Assembly (NCBI GenBank): GCA_028023455.1
Contig: JAQFVV010000031.1
Span: 1,798,001-1,862,000 of the forward strand
Direction: 5' to 3'
From: Epiperipatus broadwayi
Lineage: Eukaryota; Onychophora; Udeonychophora; Euonychophora; Peripatidae
DNA length: 64,000 bases
A program made the translations under genes and the position numbers. Of this stretch, positions 33,000 through 45,890 are shown one piece after another (within the stretch, counting starts at the first letter, position 1; each line of letters begins with the position of its first letter). The notes beneath the pieces are model-generated. The model worked only from the letters and a program-made list of their open reading frames with translations, did not search any database and was not told where the DNA came from.

Positions 33000-35324
33000 T
33001 CTAGCACAATATGTTACATCTACTGAAACATTTTTTTTATATCTTCTACTAACAAAGTTAAAGCTTTTTCAATCTTCATTAAATCATATCATGCTGTGGA
33101 TATAATTTTTAGGACTATGAGTAATCATAGCATTTTTTAATTGTTTCATATATTAATGATTCATTTTTAAATAATATATAACCAGATTCTTAAACTAAAT
33201 CAATTATTTTATCACTTAAATAAAATATTTAACAGCTTCTTTTAGACTTGCAAAAAAATTCTACCATCATTTTCATGTTGGTACCATTTTAAATAAAGAT
33301 ACGAGTGTAAATAACTGCCATTATAAGAATGTGTATGACTAAATATACAAAAGTGAGTGAGTGAGTAAAAAAAATGATTGCAGCTATTCTTTTTAATTTA
33401 ATACTATGCAAGCATTTTACAGATTTTAAATTGATTTACAGTTTTATTTTATATTTTGGGTTTTGATTTCCTAGGTTTTGTGTTTGTAAATATAAAGAGA
33501 AAAGCTATGATTTTAAAGTCTATTTAAAAATTTGAAATAGCTAATATAAACATTTCAATTAAAAGAAGGTAACATTTGCTTTACAGCCTAAGAAATCATC
33601 AAGATTACAGACCCAACATCCCCATTACATAAACTGTATATGAAGTTATTTATTATGTATAGTGTTAGAATGTTAGACACGAGAATCTAAAATTCCTGAA
33701 TTGAGGCTCAAATTGTCAATTGAAGGCATTTGATTGCAGGAATAACAAATCATTTGGCATTTTTACTTATGGTTCAGCTATCACAAATAAATTCAACTTT
33801 ATAAAAAAATATTTTTAAGAGAAATTTTTGAATATTCATAATTCATTATGTGTAAATATAATCATAAATACTTTTAATTCATTATGTATAAATATAGTTT
33901 TAGATTATTGGTTCCAGTGGTAATTGATATTATGTTCAGTGTATGACTAACAAATAGTGTACAGTCAAGTTAATTGCCCACAAACACTTAGGCTAATGTA
34001 ATCTACATTGGACTTGCATTTATAATTTCTTGAAGTGGGATACATGAATGACTGCTCTCCATAGCTTACCTTATAAGCAGGATATATAATTACGTGAAAT
34101 TAATTCCAACCACTCTGGAATACAGACTTTATCTTGATAAAATCTTGTTTAAAGATAGAAAATTGTGAACATATACATTAAATTTATTAGTGTAAACTCT
34201 GGTAATATTATGCGGGATAACCACATCAGACCCACATTGGTGAAGGCCCTAATCTTATGAAATAAAAAATGACTATATGATAATTATGAAATACCTCAAG
34301 TATCAGTTATAACTTCTACAGATGACTTTTTATACTTCAATTTAACTTTGAAAGTATATTAAAATAAAAAATGAAAATGTTCTATAAATTAATTTTTCAT
34401 CATATTATTATTATAATTGTTCTTTAAGAAATTTATAATTCTTTGATTAATATGCATCTTCTTAAAATTCCTATAGATTCATATTGATTTTTGATATAAT
34501 ATATTCTAAACATGGTTTATGTAGTTACAATTCTTTCACATCATTACTTTTACCTATGCAATATATATATATAAACTTTTTAATATAAACTAACCATATT
34601 ATTTCTTTTCAATTTCTCCTATACCTTCTGTATTTTATAAATTCCAATTCTTACAATAATCTTTGGGAATATACAAATGAGGATCAAACAAGTTGTTAAC
34701 TTTTAAAATGGGTAGATTTAAAAAAAAATATGCACATACAACCCTGATTTGTATTTTGTTTGCATAAAAATAACTCTTTTATCTGCTAATTATACTTGTT
34801 GTTTTGTTCTTATATGAAATTTTTAAAAAAAGCTAATTGGAGTCAATATACTGGATATCTTGACTAAATTATTAATAAAATTCTTTTAATTCTATTTTTC
34901 TATGATAGGTCTAAGAAGCTCATAAAAATAGAAACAAGTATTTCTTAAAAGGATATTTCAAACAATTTATTTCAAGTTAAAATAAAAATAGTAGTGCTTT
35001 TTATAGCTAAAATTTTCTTATCAAAGATCTGAAAATTGCTGAAAAACTTATATAATCACTGGATGATGTTAGTAAAAAAAAATGAAAAAGTCTATTGAAA
35101 AATAAAACAGCACAACATCTAGCAAATACACATGATCACTTTTATATAAGGCAAGGGTAATTCCAATAATCCTCTTACCTCCCTACTTACACATATAGGA
35201 ACAGTAATAGATACTGTTGTTCATCAAGCTTGCTAATTTTTAGATGGTGAGGGATTGAGTTACTTCTATACTTATTTTATTCTCTAATCAAAAATGACTA
35301 GATACTCTTGTATTAATCAATTTT
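33000..35324. other. AT-rich DNA; possible old repeat pieces
   Basis: Non-coding. A tRNA-like string near 33660-33720 (agtgttagaatgttagac, then gaggctcaaattg) may be another old SINE but is too diverged to call. The stretch 33950-34260 is of ordinary complexity and slightly less AT-rich, without a recognisable frame. Confidence 0.35.
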
Positions 35325-35475
35325 GGATGACTAGTTGAGATTGCCATATATCAGATATCTGGGAAAATTTTCCTAAGCTTAATTAACAACTGGAAAAAAA
35401 TCAAGTTCAGCCTGGATTCAAACCCAAATTATAAAGTTTTGGTAGGAAGATACACTACTACAATGCCACAAAATT
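35325..35475 (-). mobile_element. tRNA-derived SINE, second family, copy 5
   Basis: The minus strand has tgtggcattgtagtagtgta (box A-like) and a good box B, ggtttgaatcc, at 35424-35414, then aggctgaacttgatttt and the gctagtcatcca-like end. This copy has the clearest box B of the family. Confidence 0.55.
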
Positions 35476-36824
35476 CTTTGGGTGTGAATTTCTATATGTA
35501 CATATGTTGCCAATTGTTCTATAAACAACGTTCAGAATTTCAAGTTATTTAATTATTGCTGTCTATCTATACCTTCTTACACAAATTATAGTTATCTCCC
35601 CTTAATGCAATAAAACATTATATATAATGCTCCCATTTCTGATAAGTAATCATATGATCAGTTATTATGGAATAAGATTGGGAAAGCAAGAGAATGAGAA
35701 TAATGCTACATTAACCAACATGAGATTTATATTTTATCTTTTTTAATCTGAGAATCATTTCAGAAACCTTCCCACTCAAGTGTGCCACTCCTTCTTCTAT
35801 GCTAAACTACTAAGTACTTCCAATATTGATGTGTTAGATATCAGCAAACCCTGAATTAAATGTTATTTTGTTTAATTTTGATATAATCATATTGTAAGTC
35901 AAATTTCTTTGATAATATTTGTTAAATATAGATGAGCAGATTTCCAAATATTTTCTTGTGAAGTTCAAATATAAATTAATTTAAATTGTAATTATTTTTA
36001 CTATATGTACATCAAAACCAGTTAACACTTAGATGATCCCAATATCAATAACAATCAACAATTTAAAACTGTTGTCAAGGCAACAATCTGAGATACATCA
36101 AATACACATGCAATCTGACTGTAAAAAAATATGAATGTTAATGAAAAATGAAAAAAACATCCAATAAGGTTCAATTTTATTAAAATCTTTAAATCTTGTC
36201 TTTTAATTTTATATTCAACTTTATCAATATTAGTGACTTTTTTTTTAAGTTGCAAGTAACCAGACCAGGAGTTGTTGTTTGTTAATATTAAAACAAAAAA
36301 AAACAAAAAAAAAACATAAGTATTCTTATTCATTTAACTTTAATTTTAACATTTATAATTATAATTGAGCTTATTCTATCTGTTATTAAACTCTTATCTT
36401 TATCATGTAATTTTAGATTCAAGGTTCTCATGCTTTGATGTAAAATAATAAAAAATATAAACTTAGTAACCACTTTTTATCATTTAATTGTGGATTTAAA
36501 AAAAACACCTAATTTTAAGGAGGCAAAAAACATTATTAATTCAATAAACCTTTGAAAATATTGTCTTTCACTAAGTCAAAAATATTCTTATACAGAAGAT
36601 AAACATTTTAACTTTGTCATTTAAATAGTCATCTTTAAAATATTTCACAATATTCAAAATATTTTATATTTTCCTAACAATAATGCAATCATGATTTTAA
36701 AAAAACTAGATATTTATTATCATATGAATGAAATCTTTTAAATGGCATCAGCTTAGAAACCCCAAGGATGTAGCAGAAGTAAAATTGAAAAGAGAATGTT
36801 GAATGTTTTTCATAAATGCATTAA
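35476..36824. other. AT-rich DNA without recognisable gene
   Basis: The minus-strand frame at 36055-36333 is rich in Phe/Leu/Ile because of T-rich DNA and has no other support. Confidence 0.35.
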
Positions 36825-37610
36825 ATGCAACAAATATATATATATATTGTTCTCCCTAATAAAAGTATTCATAATTTCTTTACTTGTGCAATCATCAAAT
36901 ATCATCTAAATAAATACCACAAAAATAATCAAATGATCAGTAACTCAGAAAGTTCAAGTGCAGAACAAGCTTCTATCAATAAACCTTTAGACTTTGATGA
37001 CCATTATATGCTTTTATTAAGTTGGGAAAAGGATATTAAAAAAGATTACAGATCAAAGTTCAACTTGTCTTTTTGATTCTAGAATATCATACGATCACAA
37101 GTGACTATTAATAAATACCATTGTAAAAAAAAGAAAAAGTCCAGCATTAATGGAAGATGATGACAACATAATTATTACTTTTGAAAATCTTAAATCACTA
37201 ATAAATAAAACAGTTTTAGTTTTGAAATTAGCATAAAGAAAGATTATTGCTGCAAGGAATATGTTTCTTATAAATTTTCCATCTAAAATTACTAAAATTA
37301 GTTTTGATGTTTTAACAAACATTTTTTTTTATTCCACGGAGAGATAATGCTTGAAGTTCACATCTTGACTATAAACCTACATTCATTATAAATTTGAATG
37401 TGCCATTCAATGCTCAATGAGGCATACATAATTGTTCAACTGGGACAAAGTATGGACCAATCTAGAATACTACTGAAGCGTTGATCCAACATTCATGTAT
37501 ATATCCACTTCTCATTTGGCTATGGACATTGCTTGGTATTCATGTAATCTTCATTGTATAAAATTGTATAAATCATTTAAATAAATCGTTATTTTTTTTT
37601 TTTTAAAAAA
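36825..37610 (+). pseudogene. possible decayed retroelement remnant, unidentified
   Basis: A plus-strand frame at 36825-37076 (ending DFDDHYMLLLSWEKDIKKD) is followed after stops by text that still looks protein-like: SPALMEDDDNIIITFENLKS near 37140-37200, INFPSKITKISFDVL near 37270-37310 and PTFIINLNVPFNAQ near 37370-37420. The segment ends with aaataaatcg and a T-run (37591-37604), which resembles a retroelement 3' end. I cannot name the family. Confidence 0.3.
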
Positions 37611-39837
37611 AAAACTATAATAAACCCTGAGATTTTCTAGTGGACAACAAAGTTGGACAGTGTATTATTGCTTCTGATGTTGGTGAAAACTTGAGAATTT
37701 CATAGATAAGAAATCAAACAAAAAGTTGCACACCTAATCACATTAGATCAGAACTATTGTCTGAAGAATAAGTGACAAGATGTTGAAATTAACATATTTT
37801 GATCATATCATTAATAATTCATTAGAAAACTATATATCATCAAGCAAGAAGATGAGGATAATAAGCAATGAGATGAATGGATTCATTGTTACAATAATGA
37901 ATATACTTTTGAGCAATCTAAAAATATGAATAAATAATGGGACATTTTGGAGAAATATTATTTATATTAAAATGTTTTTTTCATATTTATGTTTAAAATA
38001 TAAAAACATTAAAAGCTTAGCTTATAGAAATATTATAAATGTAGATTTAATATTAACCAGTATTCTTAATTTGTTCACATTCATGAGTGTTCTTCCTTTC
38101 TTTTATAAAAATCATGTAATATTTTCTATTATATGTATGTGTGTGTATTTATGGTAAAAAGATGTCAAATGGTCTTTTAGATTTTCTCATGCTTAAAAAC
38201 AGGCAATAAGCTTTTCATGTAGAATTTTAGCAGCAAATTGAAGATTCTGATCTCAATCATGTCTATCTCCAGTATTTAAAATTGCTTTGTTATCTCAGTT
38301 ATTTATTTTACAGCAATAACAAATAAATTTCAAAAGAGATTTCTGGATATAATTTTATAAAATTCAAACCACTTTTTTGAAATTCTGTTATGAATACTCT
38401 GAAGAATATAACTAAAATGTTTTTAAAACATCCATTGGCAATTTTAACTCTTTGTGGTCAGTGCTGGTGCTTGGCTTATCATCAAACATAGTAAACATAG
38501 TCGAACATAGCACCCCCCCCTATAAAAAATTAATTTAGCTTAATTTCTTTTTTGTCATAATCATGTGGAAAGAATTTATAAAAAAAAGCCTGAGTAATGG
38601 TATTTGCATGGTTTATGAACCCATTTTTTTTAATTGTGACTTTTGAAGTGTCTCATTGTTCATTACAACATGCAGAGAAACTATCATTTCAAAACAAGTA
38701 TTTTTAATAAAATTATGAAGTGCCTCAACATGTGTTTTAATGAGTGCTTTTTTTACAGTTTTACATTTGCGATTTTATGAACAGGATATTTTTTGGAGGG
38801 TTTTCTATGTTTATAATTAGAACTAAAAATAATTTAATTTTTATTAAAATTTATTTATGAAAACATACTAATTAATGGATTTAATATTTTAAAATTCTAC
38901 CAGTTACAAAAATGGATAGCACCAGAGCTTTATTTGTGATTTAAAAATTTCCAATTTTTGTTACATGCATAATAAAATAATTTACAAATTATCTTTTTTC
39001 TGTTTTAATTAATTTCTAAAATGTCAGCTTTTATTTTGTTCCTTTTTAATAAATGCACAGATTTTTGTACTAGAATATAATAAATTATTTGCTCAGTGTG
39101 CACAAATGTGGTTATTGTATGACAAGCACAAATCTAACACCAATATAGTAAAACTTACTCAGTTTTCTTATCCATTTAATTTATTAATGTTATCTATAGT
39201 GATATCTCTGTCTAAATCTCATCTCCTTGCTGAAAATAGCTATTTTTTTTACATTCAACTTTACTTATTTGTTGAGTAAAACCACAGTCAATAATTTTTA
39301 CATTTATAGAGATCTATATAAATGAAGCCTGGTCATTAATGAATATTGATAATATTTATATGTTCTTTGTGACCAAATGGTGTCTCCTTTTTAGTGATAT
39401 CTGCCTGCAGTACAGACCTTGCAGACCCATTTATGTTGGCTCGGCTTATGGTGATATATAGAGTCAATATATTTCACCAATATTTTTTTCTTGGATTTTT
39501 TCTTGATTGTATTGTTAAATTAAACAAAGTCTTATTTTCTACTTTTACTATCCAATTTTTACATTTTTCATTTTAGACATGAATTCAACAAATAAACTTA
39601 GTCTAAAAAATAAAATATTAACTTTGCAAATAAACAAAAATGATTAATAAACAAAAATATAAATTGTTAAAAACAAATGGCTTCATTTTAACTTACAAGC
39701 TATAATTACTTTTTTAAAATAAATAAATAATCATTTTTTCAAAATAATTAAAATTGAATTTATAATTATAAAAAAGTCAACAAAATATGCTGGAAAAATA
39801 ATTTGTGCTGCTTTTGACAACCATTTTTATTTTCTTA
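37611..39837. other. AT-rich DNA without recognisable gene
   Basis: Only short frames with AT-biased composition (for example 37972-38157, 39394-39576). A C run sits at 38512-38520. Confidence 0.35.
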
Positions 39838-39964
39838 AATCTTTTTTGTTTTCATATGTCAAATACGTTGACTGGGAAGCTGACTGGGAAGCGAACCTGG
39901 GCCAGCTGCTTGGAAGGCAGCTATGCTAACCGCTAGACTACCAAGGAACGCTTGACAAATCTTT
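39838..39964 (-). mobile_element. tRNA-Gly(TCC)-like SINE copy
   Basis: On the minus strand this copy stays very close to a tRNA-Gly with TCC anticodon: ttggtagtctagcggttagc (box A), ctgccttccaagcag (anticodon arm, TCC), and aggttcgcttcccag (box B and T arm). The 3' end holds a tandem duplication of gcttcccagtca and then the family end tttgacatatgaaaac. An aaatcttt duplication flanks it (39838-39845 and 39957-39964). It is not a functional tRNA, because the acceptor stem and T arm are disrupted. Confidence 0.8.
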
Positions 39965-40970
39965 GATGTCAACATAGCTTTATTTGACTAATTTATTCGA
40001 AAAAGTTAATAAAATTGAAATATGTGACAGCTACATATTTAGAAATGAAAATTTAGTAGTTATAATAAATAAATAAAATTAAAAAAGAATTTATATGATA
40101 TTATTTTATTTTCATGTTATAAACAAAAGATAATGCCATACAAGTATGCTAACATCCTTTTAATTCTTTTTAATATGATTAGTTTTTATCTTTTTTATTT
40201 TCATTAGTTAAAAACACTCTCTTTTCTTTTGACTATTTTATTCTTAATAACTCTTGACATTTAAAATTATATAGTTATAACTAATAATTCACAAAACTCA
40301 TTTTTTAATTAACATTTCTACAGTTAAAATTTGAAAATGTATTTCTGAATTTCACAGATATCTGTAAAAAATGTGCATTTTTAATATACTATATATTCTT
40401 AATTTTACTTCTAAAGAATCAGCACAGAATATTAAAAAAATTGCAAATCATTCTTACAATACATGTATTGACAAAAATCTCCTCAAGTAGTTTTGGTTCT
40501 ATATACTAACGCAGTGTTCCCAACATTATCATTTATTTATATTCTGATAAATTACAACCAATTCACATTATCAACTTTACTTTTATATATCTATTAAGAT
40601 GCTTACAGTGCTTTAATTTATTCCATTGAAATCAATAAAAAATAATAGACTTTTGAGTTTTGAATTAGAAAAAAAAAATTGTTTATATTTCTCTGATGTT
40701 TTTAGATTTTTAATGCAAACTAGAGCCATAGTAAAAATCTAAAAAAAATGGGCAATTACGTTTCAGTAAATTTACATACAAAATGTTTTTATATGCAGCA
40801 TGTAAAAAATAATAACTAATAAAATTAAAGTTTATTTAAGTCTACTACAAAGTTTGGGTTGTTTAAAACAAGCAGGAATTTTACAACTGGGTATTAATTA
40901 TTTATTGTGCTATTTGCTTAAGATATTGAGCTATTGCAAGTGACAGCAGAAAAGTTAAAAATTTCAGTAC
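39965..40970. other. AT-rich DNA without recognisable gene
   Basis: No coding or structured RNA signal seen. Confidence 0.35.
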
Positions 40971-41097
40971 AAAAATGAATATAGTCAAGCGTTGTTAACC
41001 GAGAGGTCATTGCAGCCGCCTTGCAAGCAAGTAGTTGTTTGCAGACTGTTGTGGGTTCGCCTCCCGGCCGATGCTATGACATATGAAAAAATGAATT
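40971..41097 (+). mobile_element. tRNA-Gly-type SINE copy
   Basis: The body at 40985-41092 reads tcaagcgttgttaaccgaga, ccgccttgcaagcaagtag (anticodon-position TGC), a gtgggttcgcctcccggccg box B with T arm, and tatgacatatgaaaaa. An aaaaatgaat duplication is present at about 40971-40980 and 41086-41095. This copy has the best preserved box B and T arm of the TGC-type copies. Confidence 0.85.
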
Positions 41098-42038
41098 TAA
41101 ACATAATTATGGTTAAATGTAATGCTTTATATATATATTAAAATGTAATGCGTTTATAAATTAAATTAATAATGAAACCATCTATTTTTAAAAACACTCA
41201 CAGAAAATATTGCTAAATATTTTATCTCAAACATAGATAAAAAGGACGAGGAAAAAAAAGTTAGTTAAAAGAAGAAGGATTTTTTTTTGGGAAAAGCATG
41301 GGTATTTTTAGAATAAATAAATTTAAAAATAAAAGAATAAAAATAATGATTGACAAGAATATATTGCATGAAAATATTCATGAGATAAAACCATCTAAGA
41401 TGCCTTAGGGATTGTTTTACATCTGATAATGGAATCGATGAGATCTTTACAAGAAAGATAACTTAAAAACTACTATATGAAGATATATAAAAAAAGGTGA
41501 TAAATACAAGTTAACAGAAGCTTTAGAAGAGTATAAAAAAATAATAGCTGAAGCAATCATAACACACCCACACATATATAGACAACAAAAATCAATATCA
41601 CCTGAAAAACATTTTATTTTTCATTTATAAATAATAATAATAAACTCAATTATAAAGACAATTACTAGATTTTTTTTTCTTATGAAGGGAAAAACTATAT
41701 TCACAACAACAATAAAAAAAAAACAATCAATGTTTTGTCAAACACTGTTATCCATCTTTAGAATCAACTATTAATAAAGTATTAAGAAAACTTGAAAAAT
41801 GGAAAATGGGAAACAATAATTGTGTAAACAAATACAAAAACACTCATTATCTTTAACCATTAACTTATTTAAAACCATTCATGAATCAATATATATACAT
41901 TTCCACATATATGTAATTAAAAACAGAAATCACTACCCCCAACTGAGTAATGTGTCATCAATAATAAGAAAAGAGAATGGTAGCTCGTTTTCTTTCAGTT
42001 ACAGATATTTCAAAAACGTTATGGTTATTTATTATTAC
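41098..42038. other. AT-rich DNA with possible dead element
   Basis: Lysine/asparagine-rich frames on the plus strand around 41400-41560 hint at a decayed retroelement coding region, but no motif survives. No other feature seen. Confidence 0.3.
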
Positions 42039-42402
42039 ATTTCCATATATTGAACAAGGCAAAACTCTCTCCATACAGTAGTGCCACCCTGTGCCAATCA
42101 GAGTAATCAATGGATGCCAGAAAGCTTGTGCATAAAATCCCTATCTAATGCCTACTCATCCAATATTCCCAGACTAGTTTCTGGCTTTTGGCCACCAGCA
42201 GTGAGGAGCCTTGGATCTGAGAGAACTAGTCTGGGGATATTGGATGAGTAGGCATTAGATAGGGATTTTATGCACAAGCCTTCTGGCATCTATTGATTAC
42301 TCTGATTGGCACAGGGTGGCACTACTGTATGGAGAGAGTTTTGCCTTGTTTAATAACAATTATGTGCTAGTATGAGATAGTGATCATGTGATTTCCATAT
42401 AT
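42039..42402 (+). mobile_element. foldback retroposon copy 2 with 12-bp target duplication
   Basis: An exact duplication, atttccatatat (42039-42050 and 42391-42402), delimits a 340-base element. Its body is a long hairpin: 42055-42189 and 42216-42350 are near-perfect reverse complements (outer core aaggcaaaactctctccata; inner core actagt near the turn). A one-sided tail follows (42351-42390) that ends agtgatcatgtg. No reading frame. The hairpin arms are nearly identical, so this is the youngest copy of the family. The 12-bp duplication plus asymmetric tail is typical of target-primed retroposition rather than of cut-and-paste foldback elements. Confidence 0.85.
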
Positions 42403-43955
42403 ATATATTGTACTGGTAAATTTCTCTATATGGAGGGTTGAAACTGGATATACAATCAAAGGTATATACATATATAATGATCTATTCAATGTATGCTATA
42501 AATTTTGATTCAAATGAATATGAAAGTTGAATGGTTAATAAAATGCAAATAAAATTTAATTCAAATATATATTAATCAATGTGATGAAGATGATTTATAA
42601 CTTAAAGATACTACTCCCAAAAGTATTTTATTTGCTTTTCAGTTTCAATTAAAAAAAAAAACCCTCAAAAGCAAGTTCTAAAAATAATATTTACTCTTGG
42701 AAAACTTTTAAAGAATGATGATCATCAATTATTACTGACATCCATGCATTGGTCATTGCGACACTGCTTCAAAAGTAGATGAGACTAGAATGCAAAGCAA
42801 TACGATATGAAATAAATGCTAGACTTCTGAATTAAGAAAATCTATTTGTTGTTGTTCAAACAACATACTTTCAAACAAGGTATATGTCACCAGCTAGGAA
42901 GAACATGACTTTTGCGTCATTACAAAATTTACATTTTTAGAAACTACCTAGTTCAAATTCTTTCACATATCGAGACTATTTTTCTTTTTTTGTTTACATT
43001 GCAATTTATTGTTATTATTTCACATATTACAAAATAAATTTATAAAATATGTCCAAATGCATAAAGTAATTAATTCTTTCAATTTTTTTTAGTCAGTTTA
43101 CTCAAGTGATACGCATATACGCGAAAACAGAAAATGGCAGATTTATTTATTACTTAGTTCACACGAGTTTTTATTAAACACTTTTTTTCTCTCTGCAGCT
43201 TCATAGTATAAGCAACCTGGGCTGCATCGGATTTGTTATAGCTACAATATATTTATTCAATAAAGATATAAACATACACATCCATAAGTTGGTCTTTATA
43301 AAAATATGACTTTTAAATAACAGTAATATTAACATGTAAAACATTGTCTATATATGATAATTGCATCCAACAATTTTAAAATCAAAACTAAAAAATTACC
43401 CATGATTCATTTCATTTATCAAACTATAGAGAATATATTTTACCAAATTTGTCATCCATGTAGCTAAAACTTGAAATGTTTTTATTTTTTGATAGGATTA
43501 CAGCTAAGGAAAGCGGAAGGTTATTTATTATTGATGCAATAACTAGTGTAGTATTAGAACTTAGAAGTACAGTAGTTAAAAGTAAAAATTATAGTTCAAT
43601 GACATCTCACCAATTCTTTATGGAGAAACAGTAAAACAGAAAGTGTTACTCAGCGGTTTGACAATTGTTGGGAAGTGTGAATTTAATGGCTTTCTAATCT
43701 TATTTTACCTCTAATTACAGATAACTAGATATCCATTAATGGGGTAGTTATGGGTTGTATATTTGAAAGAAAAAATTCTAATTCTGGTTAGAATAAGAAA
43801 GCAATCCCAAATTTACTCGACTCTCATTTCACTTCGGGTATTAAGCATGGAGTCATTGTTATCGCCTTTAACAGTTTTATTTATTAGTTATTTCAATATT
43901 TTTTTTCTAGGTTTCCAATACACTATTTTACAACTCTACAATACAAAACAATAAA
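42403..43955. other. AT-rich DNA without recognisable gene
   Basis: No family recognised. The frame at 43763-43954 has no motif or splice context. Confidence 0.35.
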
Positions 43956-44093
43956 GCTTATAATGAATATTTCTGTAGTGTAATTTTCATTACACCGCTC
44001 TCACCAAGATGGGGAATGTTTTCTATCCACTTTTAACATTTTGTGAAGGATGTAATGAAGATTACACCACAGAAATATTATTCATTATTGGAT
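43956..44093. mobile_element. inverted-repeat (MITE-like) element, about 135 bp
   Basis: Arms of about 45 bases (43959-44005 and 44045-44091) are imperfect reverse complements. Outer text is taatgaatatttctgtagtg against taatgaataatatttctgtg, and the inner part is gtaat.ttcattaca on both sides. The 40-base centre is unrelated. No clear target duplication beyond AT-rich flanks. Confidence 0.7.
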
Positions 44094-45244
44094 AATCTCT
44101 AGTCTAATGAGTGACTAATAAAAAATATTAATAAAACTTATAATTTTCTAGCCTATAAACTGCCTTAAAATAAATGGTATTAGAAGATATTAATATTATC
44201 AAGCATTTTTGAAATATTAAATATTATAGATCAATCTGAACGTTCTATTGCTTTTTATTTTATCATTGTCAAATGCTTGTTGAAATTAAAAAATGCTCAC
44301 CTTCGACATAGTAATAAAAAAATCAGTCAATCTTCTATCAACAAGATTTTTTTTATGTAAAAATATTAGCCACAAGTTTCTCAGGAAATAGAGATTGTTT
44401 TAATGTGGAATGTTTTCTTATCAAGATTATTTGCACGTCTTATTAACATTACAGCGTAAGGTGAACTTTGACATTAATTAAACAAAACTTACAATTTTGT
44501 GTTTACCAAAGAATAATATCAATTCAATATTTTTAAAACTGTTATTAGACGTAAGTAGAGTGTGAATGCGTGTAAGTCAAATATAAATATTTTTGTTGGT
44601 ATTATTATTTGTCAATCTCCAGATTTTAAATCCTAGATTTTATTTTATTTTTTAAAAAAAGAGAAAATGTGGACGAGGAGCAAAGGCTGGTTTTTAAAAT
44701 AATATATAATTGATAGATGACAAAGATAAATTGTTAATGGAATTAGTTAATCCTGAGATAATAGAACAAGATATGTGCTAATGATGGTTTTGGCGTTGAC
44801 AAAATGAAGAGCATGTGTGAAAATACTTTATATATTAGTCTACATTTATGTAAACCTCATTAAACTGTATGATATAGACCTAAAATTAAAAATACTAGAA
44901 TAAACTATATTAAGAAGATAGCAAATAAATGTTATCAGCTTACTAGTTATATTCTATTATCTAGTATTTATTTTGCTATTAAACTGAATGATTAGCATAT
45001 ATACTACAAAATAAACATTTCTAAACTAAAGAGAAGACTGTATTTATTAGATAGTCGTTTTTATTTTCTTGTTTTATCCTCTACTTAAAGACGACTAGAA
45101 ATTTATTTTTGTTGTTTTCTACAACAACAACAAAAACAACGATATTTATTTTCCAAAAATATCAATAATATACTCATCTTTATAACAGATTCAATTATTT
45201 TTAAGTAAGATAAATTTATTTTTGAATAATAATTAGACGTTTTT
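44094..45244. other. AT-rich DNA without recognisable gene
   Basis: Nothing assignable; the minus-strand frame at 45103-45315 overlaps the SINE that follows. Confidence 0.35.
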
Positions 45245-45360
45245 CTGGATCGGCTAAACAACTTGAAAATCTTTAGCAATCTATGAAAAACTTCCAAGTC
45301 AAATTCAAACCCCAAATCATAGGCCAGACAAGTGGATTTGCTAATTACTACGTATGATTA
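45245..45360 (-). mobile_element. tRNA-derived SINE, second family, copy 6
   Basis: Contains the family blocks in the same order as 29245-29392: a ctggatcggctaa start, cttccaagtcaa, attcaaaccccaaatcatag (box B-like on the minus strand: ggggtttgaat), then gacaagtggatttgctaatta. Diverged. Confidence 0.45.
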
Positions 45361-45489
45361 CATCCATTTTAAATTGAGTCAATTAACAATTGAAAATATA
45401 TCTATAAACTTAATATTAGTCAAATTATATAAATGTATTTTATTTTTAAGTTGCTATCTGAATAACTAGGTAATCATCATCGTCATTTT

Positions 45490-45890
45490 CAACATTATAG
45501 ATCCACTGCAAAATGAAGGACTCTCCAAGTTTAATCTATCTTCTCTTATTTTTAGCCTCTCTTCTCCACATCACACCAGTACATTTCCTTATTCCATTCA
45601 TCCAGCTTACATGTGGTTTCTTTTATGTCTTTTACAATTTCTTGGACTCTGGTTTGATTTCAACTGTTCATCTATTACCATTTCTTCTAGCAATATGTTT
45701 CAATCCAACTCCACTTCAGTCTTTTAATTCATTCAATGATATTAGTAACACCTGTTTGTTCTCTCACCCATGTATTTCATTTTCGATTATTTCTTGTTAC
45801 TTCTAACATACATTTCTCTATAGTTTCTTGAATGGTTTGAAATCTCTGTATTGTTTTTCTATTAAGAGTCCAAGTCTGTCAAAAACTTAA
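45490..45890 (-). pseudogene. 3' end of an RTE-like LINE
   Basis: Minus-strand text corresponds block by block to the better preserved copy at 16600-17040: a Leu-Asp-Ser start near 45885 (gacttggactcttaatagaa), MYVRSNKK near 45800, GERTNRC near 45760, then KTEVELD (for LKWSWAG) and the charged tail with DVEKRG near 45555. Stops are frequent. The plus-strand frame at 45513-45806 is its shadow. Confidence 0.7.

Noticed and set aside
39846-39956. Functional tRNA-Gly(TCC) gene
   Set aside because: The acceptor stem does not close, the T arm holds a duplicated segment, and it carries the SINE 3' end and flanking duplication.
45513-45806. 97-codon plus-strand frame
   Set aside because: It is the antisense shadow of the RTE-like LINE 3' end on the minus strand; the same applies to 16602-16892 (minus) and 61115-61339 (plus).
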